Positions 42,713 to 52,307 of a DNA stretch of 64,000 bases are shown in pieces. Position 1 is the stretch's first letter. Every line of letters starts with the position of its first letter. The stretch covers positions 607,001 through 671,000 of the forward strand of contig NZ_CP082966.1 of the NCBI RefSeq assembly GCF_019968605.1. The letters are read 5' to 3'. Below the pieces are notes generated by a model, which worked only from the letters and a program-made list of their open reading frames with translations, had not been told where the DNA came from and made no database searches. The translations under genes and the position numbers were made by a program. This stretch comes from Polaribacter litorisediminis. Lineage in GTDB: Bacteria; Bacteroidota; Bacteroidia; Flavobacteriales; Flavobacteriaceae.

Positions 42713-43210
42713 CTAACCTCGTTTTGCCAATTCTATAATTTCTAAGTTTTTTATGGCTGCTTCATCTATTTCAAAACGAAGCATGGTTCTAATCTTATGA
42801 AATCCATGATTTCCGGCAGCGCCGGGGTTTAAATGTAATAAATTCAACTTTTTATCATATTGAACTTTTAAGATATGAGAATGACCCGAAATAAAAATTT
42901 TTGGTGGATTCATAGTAATCTCTTCTCTAATTCTTTGATTGTATCTATGTGGGTAACCACCAATATGAGTCATCCAAACGGAAACATCTTCAATCGAAAA
43001 TTTGGCATCTAACGAGAATTCCGCTCTAGCATCTTTATCATCAATGTTACCAAAAACAGCACGTAATGGTTTCAGTTTTTTAATAGCATCTGTAACTTCT
43101 AGATGACCAATATCACCAGCATGCCATACCTCATCAGCCTGTTTTATGAATTTTAAAATTTGATCATCCATATAACTATGAGTATCCGATAATAACAATA
43201 TTTTTTTCAT
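42713..43210 (-). CDS. YfcE/MJ0936-type metallophosphoesterase
   Basis: The 165-residue protein has the calcineurin-like phosphodiesterase motifs LLSDTHSYMDD, HAGDIGH, VFGNIDDKDAR, SGHSHIL and LNPGAAG. This small type hydrolyses phosphodiesters in the cytoplasm and usually uses manganese. It is convergent with the kinase gene, with 10 bases between the stops, and no terminator fits between them, so their transcripts probably overlap. Confidence 0.88.
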   Translation of the reverse strand: MKKILLLSDTHSYMDDQILKFIKQADEVWHAGDIGHLEVTDAIKKLKPLRAVFGNIDDKDARAEFSLDAKFSIEDVSVWMTHIGGYPHRYNQRIREEITMNPPKIFISGHSHILKVQYDKKLNLLHLNPGAAGNHGFHKIRTMLRFEIDEAAIKNLEIIELAKRG

Positions 43211-43308
43211 AAAAAAAGGGTAGGAAAATTTTAACGTCTCTTAAGGAATCAAAAATAAGGATTCCTAAATAAATTTCGTAATTTTGAGCTCTTCAAAAAA
43301 AGATTTTC

Positions 43309-44034
43309 TTGAGATATTTTATAGAACTTTCATACAATGGGAAAAATTATCATGGTTGGCAAATTCAACCAGATGTTATTTCTGTGCAAGAAAAATTAAA
43401 TAATGCGGTAAGTACAGTTCTTCAAGAAGAAATTCAGGTTGTGGGAGCAGGAAGAACGGATACGGGTGTGCATGCATCGCAAATGTTTGCCCATTTTGAT
43501 ACCACAAAAGAGTTGAAAGAAGAGATTCTTTTTAGGCTAAATTCAATTTTACCCAATGATATTTCTGTTGCTCAAGTTTTTTTAGTAGATGACGACAAAC
43601 ATGTTCGTTTTGATGCCATTTCGAGGAGTTATGAATATAAAATTTGGTTGGGTAGAAATCCGTTTTTGTTAGATTTTTCATGGCAAATACATTCGCAAAA
43701 ACCCAATATAGCTTTGATGAACGATGCAGCAAAACTATTATTAGAATACGAAGATTTTCAGTGTTTTTCTAAAGTAAAAACAGATGTCTATACTTTTAAT
43801 TGCAATATTACGGAAGCGTTTTGGGAACAAAAAGAAAATGAGTTAACCTTCTATATTTCTGCAAATCGTTTTTTAAGAAACATGGTAAGAGCAATCGTTG
43901 GTACTTTAAAAGATGTTGGTTTGGGAAAAATATCAAAAGAAGATTTTAGAAAAATTATAGAGAGCAAAAATAGGAGCAATGCAGGATTGTCAGTTCCGGC
44001 AAAAGGCTTATTTTTAACACAAATTAAATATTAA
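43309..44034 (+). CDS. truA: tRNA pseudouridine synthase A
   Basis: The 241-residue enzyme makes pseudouridine at positions 38-40 of tRNA anticodon arms. It begins with the family start (RYFIELSYNGKNYHGWQIQP), so the TTG at 43309 is taken as initiation codon. The catalytic Asp51 lies in GAGRTDTGVHA. The C-terminal motif RFLRNMVRAIVGTL is intact. Three bases separate its stop from the ABC transporter gene, which also uses TTG. Confidence 0.93.
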   Translation: MRYFIELSYNGKNYHGWQIQPDVISVQEKLNNAVSTVLQEEIQVVGAGRTDTGVHASQMFAHFDTTKELKEEILFRLNSILPNDISVAQVFLVDDDKHVRFDAISRSYEYKIWLGRNPFLLDFSWQIHSQKPNIALMNDAAKLLLEYEDFQCFSKVKTDVYTFNCNITEAFWEQKENELTFYISANRFLRNMVRAIVGTLKDVGLGKISKEDFRKIIESKNRSNAGLSVPAKGLFLTQIKY

Positions 44035-44037
44035 ATT

Positions 44038-45804
44038 TTGGGAGAAAAATCTGGAAATGCTTTTGATATGCAAATTTTTTCAAGACTGATGTCTTTTGCA
44101 AAACGCTATCGCTTGTATTTTTTTATTGCATCATCATCTACCATATTGTTGGCTTTATTTTCTGTCTTATCACCGTATATTTTAATCAATACGGTAGATG
44201 AGTATATTTTATCTAAAGATAAAGTAGGTTTGTTAAATTACACCCTTTTAATGCTCGGTGTTTTAATGGTTGAAGTGCTTTTACAGTTCATCTTTATCTA
44301 CTTTGCCAATTGGGTAGGACAACATATTATTAGAGATATTAGAGCAAAAATTTTCAGGCACATTTTACAATTTAAGATGTCTTATTTTGATACGAATTCT
44401 GTCGGTAGATTGGTAACAAGAGTAGTTTCTGATATAGAAACAATCGCAGCTTTCTTTAGCAATGGTGTATTTACGATTTTAAGTGATATTCTAAAAATGT
44501 TTGCTGTCACTGTTGTTATGCTTATTTTAAATTGGAAATTAGCATTGATTACTTTAGCTATTTTACCAATTCTAGTGTATGCAACGAAATTGTTTCAGGT
44601 GGCTATTAAAGAAACTTTTCAAGAAGTTAGAAATCAAGTGGCTAATTTAAATGGTTTTGTACAAGAGCGCGTTACGGGGATGAAAATTGTGCAACTCTTT
44701 AATAGAGAAGAAATTGAATATGAGAATTTTAAAGAAATAAACAGCAAGCATAAACAAGCTCATATAAAAACTATTTGGTATTATTCTGTTTTCTTCCCGA
44801 TTGCAGAAATTTTATCTTCTATCGGTATTGGGCTAATTGTTTGGTTTGGTGGCGGACAGGTAGTGCAAAATTCAGGGATTTCTGTAGGTATGATTATGGG
44901 GTTTATTCAATATGCACAAATGCTTTTTAGACCTTTGCGCCAAATTGCAGATAAATTTAATCAATTACAAATGGGCATTGTGGCAGGTGAACGGGTTTTT
45001 AAAGTGATTGATACAAAAAGTAGTATTGTTAAAAACGGAACAGTTTTAGCAAATAATCTAAAAGGAGATATCAATTTTAAAAATGTTAGATTTAGTTATT
45101 TAAAAAATGAGGAGGTTTTAAAAGGAATTTCTTTGGATGTAAAAAGTGGACAAACCATTGCTATTGTTGGTGCTACAGGTGCAGGAAAATCTACCATTAT
45201 TAATTTAATAAATCGTTTTTACGAGATAGACAGTGGCACCATTTCTATTGATGATGTTTCTCTTGACGACTATACTTTAGAGAGCCTTCGAAATCAAGTA
45301 GCGATTGTGTTGCAAGATGTATTTTTATTTTCAGATTCTATTCTAAATAATATTACTTTAAAAGATGAGAATATCACCATAAAAGAAGTTGAAGAAGCCG
45401 CGAAACAGATTGGTATTCATGATTTTATTTTAACACTTCCAGGTGGGTATCATTATAATGTAAAAGAAAGAGGGGCGATGTTATCTTCAGGTCAAAGACA
45501 ACTTATTGCTTTTTTACGAGCATATGTAAGCAAACCTAGTATTTTAATTTTAGATGAAGCCACCTCTTCTGTAGATGCCAATGCCGAGCAGATGATTCAA
45601 TTTGCGACAGAAACCATTACAAAAGATAGGACATCAATTATCATTGCACATCGATTAGCCACTATTAAAAAAGCGGATAAAATTATTGTAATGGATAATG
45701 GTCTTATTGTTGAAGAAGGCTCTCATCAAAAATTGTTAGAAAAGGAAAACGGGTATTATAAAAATTTGTTCGATAAACAATTTAGTTTAGATGTTGCCTC
45801 TTAA
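44038..45804 (+). CDS. ABC exporter (membrane and ATPase domain fused, MsbA-like)
   Basis: The 588-residue protein has six membrane helices in its first 310 residues and a nucleotide-binding domain with Walker A GATGAGKST, signature LSSGQRQLIAF, Walker B ILILDEATSSVD and the histidine of IIAHRLATI. It works as a homodimer or half of a heterodimer exporting lipids or drugs. The TTG at 44038 directly follows truA. An in-frame ATG ten codons later (44068) is an alternative start. No partner half-transporter is next to it. Confidence 0.88.
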   Translation: MGEKSGNAFDMQIFSRLMSFAKRYRLYFFIASSSTILLALFSVLSPYILINTVDEYILSKDKVGLLNYTLLMLGVLMVEVLLQFIFIYFANWVGQHIIRDIRAKIFRHILQFKMSYFDTNSVGRLVTRVVSDIETIAAFFSNGVFTILSDILKMFAVTVVMLILNWKLALITLAILPILVYATKLFQVAIKETFQEVRNQVANLNGFVQERVTGMKIVQLFNREEIEYENFKEINSKHKQAHIKTIWYYSVFFPIAEILSSIGIGLIVWFGGGQVVQNSGISVGMIMGFIQYAQMLFRPLRQIADKFNQLQMGIVAGERVFKVIDTKSSIVKNGTVLANNLKGDINFKNVRFSYLKNEEVLKGISLDVKSGQTIAIVGATGAGKSTIINLINRFYEIDSGTISIDDVSLDDYTLESLRNQVAIVLQDVFLFSDSILNNITLKDENITIKEVEEAAKQIGIHDFILTLPGGYHYNVKERGAMLSSGQRQLIAFLRAYVSKPSILILDEATSSVDANAEQMIQFATETITKDRTSIIIAHRLATIKKADKIIVMDNGLIVEEGSHQKLLEKENGYYKNLFDKQFSLDVAS

Positions 45805-45808
45805 CGGG

Positions 45809-46585
45809 TTACATTAAATCATTCTTAAGTTTTTCGTTGAGTTCATCTAAAGTAGAATATAAAACAAATTCACCATCTTTTATATAAGAAATTTCGCCAG
45901 TTTCTTCGGAAACTAATAAGCAAACGGCATCGGTTTTTTCACTAGCACCAATAGCTGCTCTGTGTCTTAAGCCAAATCTTGCAGGTATTTTTGTGCTGTC
46001 AGAAATGGGTAATACAACTCGTGTAGCTACTACATAATTATCTCTGATAATCGTTGCTCCGTCGTGTAAAGGGCTGTTTTTAAAGAAAATACTTTGTAGT
46101 AGTGCTTCGTTTACAAGTGCATTCATAGTATCTCCTGTATTGATTAAAAAGTCTAAACTGTTGGTGCGTTCAATTACAATTAAAGCGCCCGTTTTACTTT
46201 TAGACATGTTGCTACAGGCCTTTAAAATTTTATCGGTATCTACTTCAGACGTAATTTCTGATTGTAAAAATTTTAATTGCTTTAAAAAACTTTTTTTGTT
46301 AGAAAAATTGGTGGTGCCAATCATCAATAAAAACTTTCTTATTTCTTGTTGAAAAACAATGATCAAAGCAATCACCCCTCCTGATAGTAAATAGCCTAAA
46401 ATACCACTTAACATTTCCATTTTTAGTGCTTGCGTTATTTTCCAAATTAGAAATATAAGTGCAATTCCGATAAAAATATTAATAGCTACTGTGCCTTTTA
46501 ATAATTTATAAATATAGTAGAGTAGCAGCGCGACTAGTAAAATATCTAGCACATCTAAAAAAGAAAAAGGTACAAAATCTAACAT
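45809..46585 (-). CDS. cdaA: Diadenylate cyclase CdaA (c-di-AMP synthase)
   Basis: The 258-residue protein has three N-terminal membrane helices (about 10-30, 33-52, 60-85) and a DAC catalytic domain with the signature SPLHDGATII and RHRAAIGASE, plus the typical LLVSEETGEIS. It joins two ATP molecules into the second messenger cyclic di-AMP, which controls potassium and osmotic balance. It is convergent with the ABC gene, with four bases between the stops. Confidence 0.93.
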   Translation of the reverse strand: MLDFVPFSFLDVLDILLVALLLYYIYKLLKGTVAINIFIGIALIFLIWKITQALKMEMLSGILGYLLSGGVIALIIVFQQEIRKFLLMIGTTNFSNKKSFLKQLKFLQSEITSEVDTDKILKACSNMSKSKTGALIVIERTNSLDFLINTGDTMNALVNEALLQSIFFKNSPLHDGATIIRDNYVVATRVVLPISDSTKIPARFGLRHRAAIGASEKTDAVCLLVSEETGEISYIKDGEFVLYSTLDELNEKLKNDLM

Positions 46586-46999
46586 ATAAATAGAATGATT
46601 TGGGTAAAAGTACTAATAAAATTTTTGAGTGCACTATCCGTTTTTTCTTAATGAATCTCAATTTTGAAAAATAGAAAAGTTATGCATTTAAAATTATTAG
46701 CGAAACAGTTCTAGCTGTTAATTATGTTTATCTGGTCTGTTATCAATTTAATTCTAGAATGTTGTGTTTATAAATTCAATTATTCGTTGAATTCATCTCC
46801 GTATGTAGCGAAATCTCAATTTATTTGAAAATAATTCTTAAAAACAGATCCTCAAATTTTTGTTTTATAATGTCATTTTAAAAAGTATGTAAAACAGTTT
46901 AGCTGAACTGGCAGCGTCAAAAGACACTTTAACAAAAGTATTTTTTAATAACTCTTTTTTGTTTTGTAGCTTTAGCAAATAAATTAAACTAATCTATAC
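46586..46999. other. 414-bp intergenic stretch without a gene
   Basis: It separates cdaA (reverse) from the S15-type hydrolase (forward) and must hold both promoters. Near 46966 a weak -7-like TAGCTTTA precedes the forward gene. I see no RNA gene or repeat. Confidence 0.5.
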
Positions 47000-48910
47000 A
47001 TGAAAAAATATTTTATACTGTACGTCTTTAGTCTTTTTGTTTTTGCTGCCTGTAATTCATCGAAAGAAACAGAAGAAAAAAAAGACACTTATGTTGTCGA
47101 TAATTATACAAAGCAAGAAGTTGATATTGTTATGAGAGATGGCGTTAAACTTCATACAACAATTTATGCTCCGAAAAATACAAGTAAAGAATACCCAATT
47201 TTAATGCAAAGAACTCCCTACAGTTCTAGACCGTATGGCGATGATATGAGAACAAGGATTGGCCCGAATGTACATTTAATGAAAGAAGGAAATATTGTTG
47301 TGTACCAAGATGTTCGCGGACGTTGGATGAGTGAAGGCGTTTATGATAATATGCGTGCTTACATTCCGAATAAAGCCGAGAATCAATCTGATGAAGTGTC
47401 AGATACCTATGATACCATTGACTGGCTGGTAAAAAATGTTGAAAACAATAATGGAAACGTGGGTACTTGGGGAATTTCATATCCTGGTCATTATGCAACA
47501 ATTTCTGCAATAGATGCACATCCTGCGTTAAAGGCAGCTTCTCCGCAAGCCTGTATTGGAGATTTCTTTTTTGATGATTTTCATCATAATGGTGCTTTTT
47601 TATTGAGTTATTTTAGAGCTATTCCTTTGTTCGGTACTTATAAAGATACACCTACAGATTCTGCTTGGTATTCTTTACCAAAAATGAATTCACAAGACCA
47701 ATATCAGTTTTTCTTAGACAAAGGTCCTTTAAAAAATTTGAACGAATATTTTCAATATGATCAATTAGATGTTAGTACAACAGCTTCTAAAGATAGAATT
47801 GATGACTTTTTCTGGAAAGAAATTGTAGAGCACCCGAATTACGATTCTGTATGGAAAAGCAAAGGAATTATTCAGCATATGGATAAAGTACCGAGTTCTG
47901 TAGCCACAATGATTGTTGGAGGTTGGTTTGATGCAGAAGACTTATACGGACCTTTAGAAACCTATAAAGGCATCGAAAAAAACGGAAAAGATAATTACAA
48001 TACCCTAGTTTTTGGCCCTTGGGATCATGGAAAATGGGCTAGTAGAGGTGTTAAAAATACTGTTGGTAATTATTATTTTGGAGATTCTATTTCACTAAAA
48101 TTTCAAAAAGAGATTGAAACTAAGTTTTTTAACCATTTCTTAAAAGGAACAGGGGATAAAAATTCTGGTTTACCAGAAGCATATGTTTTTGATTCGGGTA
48201 AATTAGAATGGAAATCGTATGATGCTTGGCCTCCAAAAAATGTAGTAAAGCAAGATTGGTTTTTATCAGAAAATCAGGAATTAACGAGTGCTAAAAAATC
48301 AACTTCGCCGATACAATTTATCAGTGATATTAAAAGGCCTGTTCCGTATTCAGAAGATATTAAGACGGTTTTTACGCCAAGAAAATACATGACAGATGAT
48401 CAGCGTTTTGCGGCAAGAAGACCGGATGTTTTGGTTTTTGAGACGGATGTTTTATCAGAAGATTTTACATTAGCTGGCGATATCTTGGCAAAATTAAAAG
48501 TGGCAACAACAGGAACTGCTGCAGATTGGATTGTGAAGGTAATTGATGTACATCCTTCTGATGCTCCAGAAAATAATAAAAACTTACAAGATCATTTAAA
48601 AATGAGTAATTATCATTTAATGGTAAGAAGTGAAGTATTGCGAGGTCGTTTTAGAAATAGCTTTGAAAATCCAGAACCTTTTAAACCGAATCAAAAAACA
48701 GATGTAAATATAAAACTACAAGATGTTTTTCATACCTTCAAGAAAGGGCATAAAGTACAGATTCAAGTGCAAAGTACTTGGTTTCCTTTAATTGATCTGA
48801 ATCCACAAACGTATGTAGATAATATTTATAAAGCGAGTGCAGAGGACTTTAAAACACAAACGCATACCGTATTCACAGATTCATCTATTGAGTTTTCTGT
48901 ATTAAAATAA
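47000..48910 (+). CDS. CocE/NonD-family hydrolase, lipoprotein
   Basis: The 636-residue protein has a lipoprotein signal (lipobox FAAC, Cys18). Its alpha/beta hydrolase domain of the X-Pro dipeptidyl-peptidase S15 / cocaine-esterase class shows VVYQDVRGRWMSEG, the nucleophile motif TWGISYPGHYA, the acid region IVGGWFDAEDLYG and the histidine of FGPWDHGKW. A C-terminal jellyroll domain follows from about residue 440. Such enzymes hydrolyse peptides with proline, acylamides or esters in the periplasm. The next gene, 12 bases away, belongs to the same superfamily, so the two likely act on related substrates. Confidence 0.85.
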   Translation: MKKYFILYVFSLFVFAACNSSKETEEKKDTYVVDNYTKQEVDIVMRDGVKLHTTIYAPKNTSKEYPILMQRTPYSSRPYGDDMRTRIGPNVHLMKEGNIVVYQDVRGRWMSEGVYDNMRAYIPNKAENQSDEVSDTYDTIDWLVKNVENNNGNVGTWGISYPGHYATISAIDAHPALKAASPQACIGDFFFDDFHHNGAFLLSYFRAIPLFGTYKDTPTDSAWYSLPKMNSQDQYQFFLDKGPLKNLNEYFQYDQLDVSTTASKDRIDDFFWKEIVEHPNYDSVWKSKGIIQHMDKVPSSVATMIVGGWFDAEDLYGPLETYKGIEKNGKDNYNTLVFGPWDHGKWASRGVKNTVGNYYFGDSISLKFQKEIETKFFNHFLKGTGDKNSGLPEAYVFDSGKLEWKSYDAWPPKNVVKQDWFLSENQELTSAKKSTSPIQFISDIKRPVPYSEDIKTVFTPRKYMTDDQRFAARRPDVLVFETDVLSEDFTLAGDILAKLKVATTGTAADWIVKVIDVHPSDAPENNKNLQDHLKMSNYHLMVRSEVLRGRFRNSFENPEPFKPNQKTDVNIKLQDVFHTFKKGHKVQIQVQSTWFPLIDLNPQTYVDNIYKASAEDFKTQTHTVFTDSSIEFSVLK

Positions 48911-48922
48911 AAATCCATAAAC

Positions 48923-50737
48923 ATGAAAAAATCAATTTTAATTTTATTTTTACTCGTTGTAAATCAATTTAATGCACAAGAAAAAGCCGTGCCTTTTTTT
49001 AAAGATGGCGAAGCACAAATTGTGGCCGCTTTTGAAGATGATAGTCAGTGGATACGTCATGATTTATGGGTAGAAACAACTTTTGACTCCGACGGAGATG
49101 GAAAAATGGATCGAGTTCACGTAGATGTAACAAGACCAGAACAAACGGAAACAGCAGGTTTAAAATTACCGGTAGTATATGAGTCTAGCCCCTATTATGC
49201 AGGAACGGCCGGTAACGCTCCAATTTTTTGGGAAGTGAAACACGAAATTGGCGAAAAACCTAAAGAAAGAAACCATACAGAGGTTGAAAGAAGAGGAAAG
49301 CGTCCAATAATTTCAAGCTCTCAAATTAAAACTTGGGTGCCAAGAGGATACATTGTTGTGCATTCATCATCACCTGGAACAGGGTTGTCTGATGGAGCTC
49401 CAACTGTTGGTGGAGATAATGAATCACTGGCACCAAAAGCAGTAATCGATTGGTTAAATGGACGAGCAAAAGGTTTTTCATCAAGAGAAGGAAACGAAGA
49501 AGTGAAAGCGTTTTGGTCTACAGGAAAAGTAGGAATGACAGGGACTTCTTATAACGGAACCATTCCTTTAGCAGCGGCGACAACTGGTGTTGAGGGCTTA
49601 GAGGCAATTATCCCTGTTGCTCCGAATACTTCTTATTATCATTATTATCGTTCAAATGGTTTAGTAAGATCACCTGGAGGATATTTAGGAGAAGATATTG
49701 ATGTATTATATGATTTTATCCACAGTGGAAAAGAAGAGAATCGAGCCAGAAATAATAAAGTAATTAGAGATACAGAAATGGCCAATGGATTGGATAGAAT
49801 TTCTGGAGATTACAATGATTTTTGGGCAGGACGTGATTATTTAAATGACATGAAACCAATGAAAGCGGCATTATTAATGTCTCATGGTTTTAATGACTGG
49901 AATGTAATGCCAGAACATAGTTACAGAATTTACAAAAAGGCAACCGAAATGGGCTTGCCAACTCAAATTTATTATCATCAAAATGGTCATGGAGGACCGC
50001 CACCAATGAAAATGATGAATCGTTGGTTTACTCGTTACTTATTCGGAATTCAGAATGGTGTTGAAAACGATTCAAAAGCATGGATTGTTAGAGAAAATGA
50101 TGAAAGAAGCAATCCTACTGCTTATGGTGCCTATCCAAATCCGGCAGCAAAATCGGTTACTTTTTATTTAAAAGGAGGAGCGCCAGAGGCCGGTAGTTTA
50201 TCAACAAATAGATCTTCTTCAAAAGGAACAGAAACTTTAGTAGACAATTACTCATTTTCTTCAGAAGCTTTGGCGCAAGCAGATTATACAAATCATCGTT
50301 TAATGTATGTTTCGCCTACTTTAAAAGAAGATGTTCATATTTCAGGCATATCAACAATTACCATTAAAGCAGCAAGTTCTAAAGCTGCTGTAAATTTATC
50401 GGTGTACTTAGTCTCACTGCCTTGGAACGAAGGTAGAAGAACCAAAATTACAGATAATATAATTACACGCGGTTGGGCAGATTTACAAAACCATAAATCA
50501 CTTTCTAAAAGCGCACCTTTAAAGCCAGGTAAATTTTATGAAATGACTTTTGATTTGCAACCTGATGATCAAATTATTAAGAAAGGTCAACAAATTGGTT
50601 TGATGATTTTTTCTAGTGATAATAATTATACGCTATTACCAAAACCAGGAACCGAGTTAACCATCGATTTACAAGGAACCTCAATAACAATTCCTGTTGT
50701 TGGCGGAGAAAATGCATTTAAGAAGTCTGTAGAGTAA
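48923..50737 (+). CDS. Secreted Xaa-Pro dipeptidyl-peptidase-like protein (S15)
   Basis: The 604-residue protein has a signal peptide (residues 1-18, ending FNAQ). It shows DSDGDGKMDRVHVDVTRP near the N-terminus, VVHSSSPGTGLSDG, the nucleophile in MTGTSYNGTIPLAAA, SHGFNDWNV for the acid, and the histidine in YHQNGHGGPP. A C-terminal beta-sandwich completes the S15 layout. It would remove Xaa-Pro dipeptides from the N-terminus of peptides in the periplasm. It follows the CocE-like lipoprotein in one operon. Confidence 0.85.
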   Translation: MKKSILILFLLVVNQFNAQEKAVPFFKDGEAQIVAAFEDDSQWIRHDLWVETTFDSDGDGKMDRVHVDVTRPEQTETAGLKLPVVYESSPYYAGTAGNAPIFWEVKHEIGEKPKERNHTEVERRGKRPIISSSQIKTWVPRGYIVVHSSSPGTGLSDGAPTVGGDNESLAPKAVIDWLNGRAKGFSSREGNEEVKAFWSTGKVGMTGTSYNGTIPLAAATTGVEGLEAIIPVAPNTSYYHYYRSNGLVRSPGGYLGEDIDVLYDFIHSGKEENRARNNKVIRDTEMANGLDRISGDYNDFWAGRDYLNDMKPMKAALLMSHGFNDWNVMPEHSYRIYKKATEMGLPTQIYYHQNGHGGPPPMKMMNRWFTRYLFGIQNGVENDSKAWIVRENDERSNPTAYGAYPNPAAKSVTFYLKGGAPEAGSLSTNRSSSKGTETLVDNYSFSSEALAQADYTNHRLMYVSPTLKEDVHISGISTITIKAASSKAAVNLSVYLVSLPWNEGRRTKITDNIITRGWADLQNHKSLSKSAPLKPGKFYEMTFDLQPDDQIIKKGQQIGLMIFSSDNNYTLLPKPGTELTIDLQGTSITIPVVGGENAFKKSVE

Positions 50738-50819
50738 TTTAAAATTTTAGAAAAGGTCTTGTTATGTGTTCGATATCAGTAATTTAAAATATTAATATAT
50801 AGTAAGACCTTTGCGCTAT

Positions 50820-51236
50820 ATGAGAATTCTTTCAACAATTTTCTTATTTTTTACCTTTATTTCTTTCAGTCAAAATATTGAATCTCATCAATGGGAAAAT
50901 AGAATTTTAGTAATTTATACTGCGGATAAAAATTCGAAGGAATTAGAAAATCAATTATTTATTTTATCAAAAAATAAGGAAGAGTTGTTAGACAGAAAAT
51001 TAATGATCTATTCTTTTACAAAAAATGAATTTCGGTTTCAGTTTGAAGAGTATTGGCAGAAATCAACAATAATGGATAAGAGGTATATCGACAAAAAACA
51101 AGCGTTTAAAATATTCTTACTAGGTTTGGATGGAGAGGTTAAATTGAAACAAACATCCGTTGTGTCGTCTGAAAAGTTATTGGCAATTATTGATGGTATG
51201 CCGATGAGAAAAAGAGAAGTTAGCAATAAAAATTAG
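50820..51236 (+). CDS. DUF4174-like secreted protein
   Basis: The protein has about 138 residues from the ATG at 50820. A TTG nine bases upstream (50811) is an alternative start. It has a signal peptide (MRILSTIFLFFTFISFSQ) and a thioredoxin-like DUF4174 domain (HQWENRILVIYTADKNSKEL, MIYSFTKNEFRF, FKIFLLGLDGEVKLKQTS). The conserved cysteines of thioredoxins are absent, as usual for the family. The function of DUF4174 is not known. It lies alone behind the S15 genes with its own short leader. Confidence 0.75.
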   Translation: MRILSTIFLFFTFISFSQNIESHQWENRILVIYTADKNSKELENQLFILSKNKEELLDRKLMIYSFTKNEFRFQFEEYWQKSTIMDKRYIDKKQAFKIFLLGLDGEVKLKQTSVVSSEKLLAIIDGMPMRKREVSNKN

Positions 51237-51248
51237 ACTTTAAGTTGG

Positions 51249-51277
51249 TTTGTTTTAACTCGAAACTACTATTTTTG
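51249..51277 (+). promoter_or_regulatory. Promoter of the DUF5522 gene
   Basis: TTTG (51249-51252), 17 bases, then TATTTTTG (51270-51277) form a near-ideal Bacteroidota promoter. The ATG lies only four bases further on, so the transcript would be nearly leaderless. Confidence 0.65.
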
Positions 51278-51281
51278 CAAT

Positions 51282-51452
51282 ATGTGTAAACCAAGAATGG
51301 TGCTAGATAAAGACGATTTTTACTTAACGAAAGAAGGTTATAAAGTTTTTACTGAAAAATATCACCTAAAAAGAGGATATTGTTGTAAAAATGGCTGTAA
51401 ACATTGCCCTTACGGATATGATAAAAAGACAGATACTTTTAAAAATAAGTGA
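51282..51452 (+). CDS. Small Cys-rich DUF5522-like protein
   Basis: The 56-residue protein contains the conserved core DFYLTKEGYKVFTEKYHLKR followed by GYCCKNGCKHCPYGYDKK. Four cysteines in CC-x3-C-x2-C form a probable metal site. This matches the DUF5522 family, small proteins widespread in Bacteroidota with unknown function. A strong promoter sits immediately upstream. It is likely co-transcribed with the DUF4197 gene 44 bases further on. Confidence 0.8.
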   Translation: MCKPRMVLDKDDFYLTKEGYKVFTEKYHLKRGYCCKNGCKHCPYGYDKKTDTFKNK

Positions 51453-51496
51453 CTTTTCTGTTAAAAATGTTTCATAACAATAACAATATATAGAAA

Positions 51497-52207
51497 ATGA
51501 TAAAAAGAATTTTAATTTTAGCAATCGCTATTCAATTTGCAGGTTGTGCGGAATTACAAAAAGTAGTGAGTCAATTACCGAATGGAGTTGGTTTGTCCCA
51601 AGAACAAATAGGCAATGGTTTAAGGCAAGCACTAGATAACGGGATTAAAAATCAAGTTACCAAGCTAACATCAAAAGATGGGTTTTATAGAAATGAAATG
51701 GTGAAAATTTTATTGCCAGAAGAATTGCAAGCGGTAGATAAAGGTTTGCGCACCATAGGTTTGGGTAATTTAGCAGATGAAGGTATTAAGGTCTTAAATA
51801 GGGCTGCAGAAGATGCTGTAAAAACGGCGACACCAATTTTTGTAAATGCGGTGAAAGAAATTTCTTTTAACGATGCAAAAAATATTTTATTGGGCGATAA
51901 AAATGCGGCAACCATGTATTTAAAATCCAAAACAAATGAGCGTTTGTACAATAGTTTTACACCAGTAATTAGTAACTCTTTTTCAAAAGTGGGTGCAGAT
52001 AAAGTTTGGAGTAATTTAATTACAAAGTATAATGCTATTCCTTTTGTAAAAAGTGTTAATCCAGATTTAACAAAATATGTAACAGATCAAGCGCTAAAAG
52101 GTGTCTTTACAATGATTGAAGTTGAAGAAAAAGGAATTAGAGAAAAAGTGGCTTTAAGAAATACTTCTTTATTAAAACAAGTTTTTGCATTGCAAGATAA
52201 CGGATAA
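51497..52207 (+). CDS. DUF4197 lipoprotein
   Basis: The 236-residue protein has a lipoprotein signal (lipobox FAGC). It matches DUF4197: GLRQALDNGIKNQVTKLTSK, ILLPEELQAVDKGLRTIGLG, FNDAKNILLGDKNAATMYLK and the C-terminal TDQALKGVFTMIEVEEKGIR. The family is periplasmic and helical, with no established function. The gene stands at the end of a run of small secreted proteins. Confidence 0.85.
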   Translation: MIKRILILAIAIQFAGCAELQKVVSQLPNGVGLSQEQIGNGLRQALDNGIKNQVTKLTSKDGFYRNEMVKILLPEELQAVDKGLRTIGLGNLADEGIKVLNRAAEDAVKTATPIFVNAVKEISFNDAKNILLGDKNAATMYLKSKTNERLYNSFTPVISNSFSKVGADKVWSNLITKYNAIPFVKSVNPDLTKYVTDQALKGVFTMIEVEEKGIREKVALRNTSLLKQVFALQDNG

Positions 52208-52307
52208 AACAAGCTTTTTTAACACCTTGTATAGTTTTTGTATTGGTGAATTTTGAAATCTAAAATTTAGGAATCCCTATTTTTGTTTTGAACTTTAAAA
52301 CGATAAA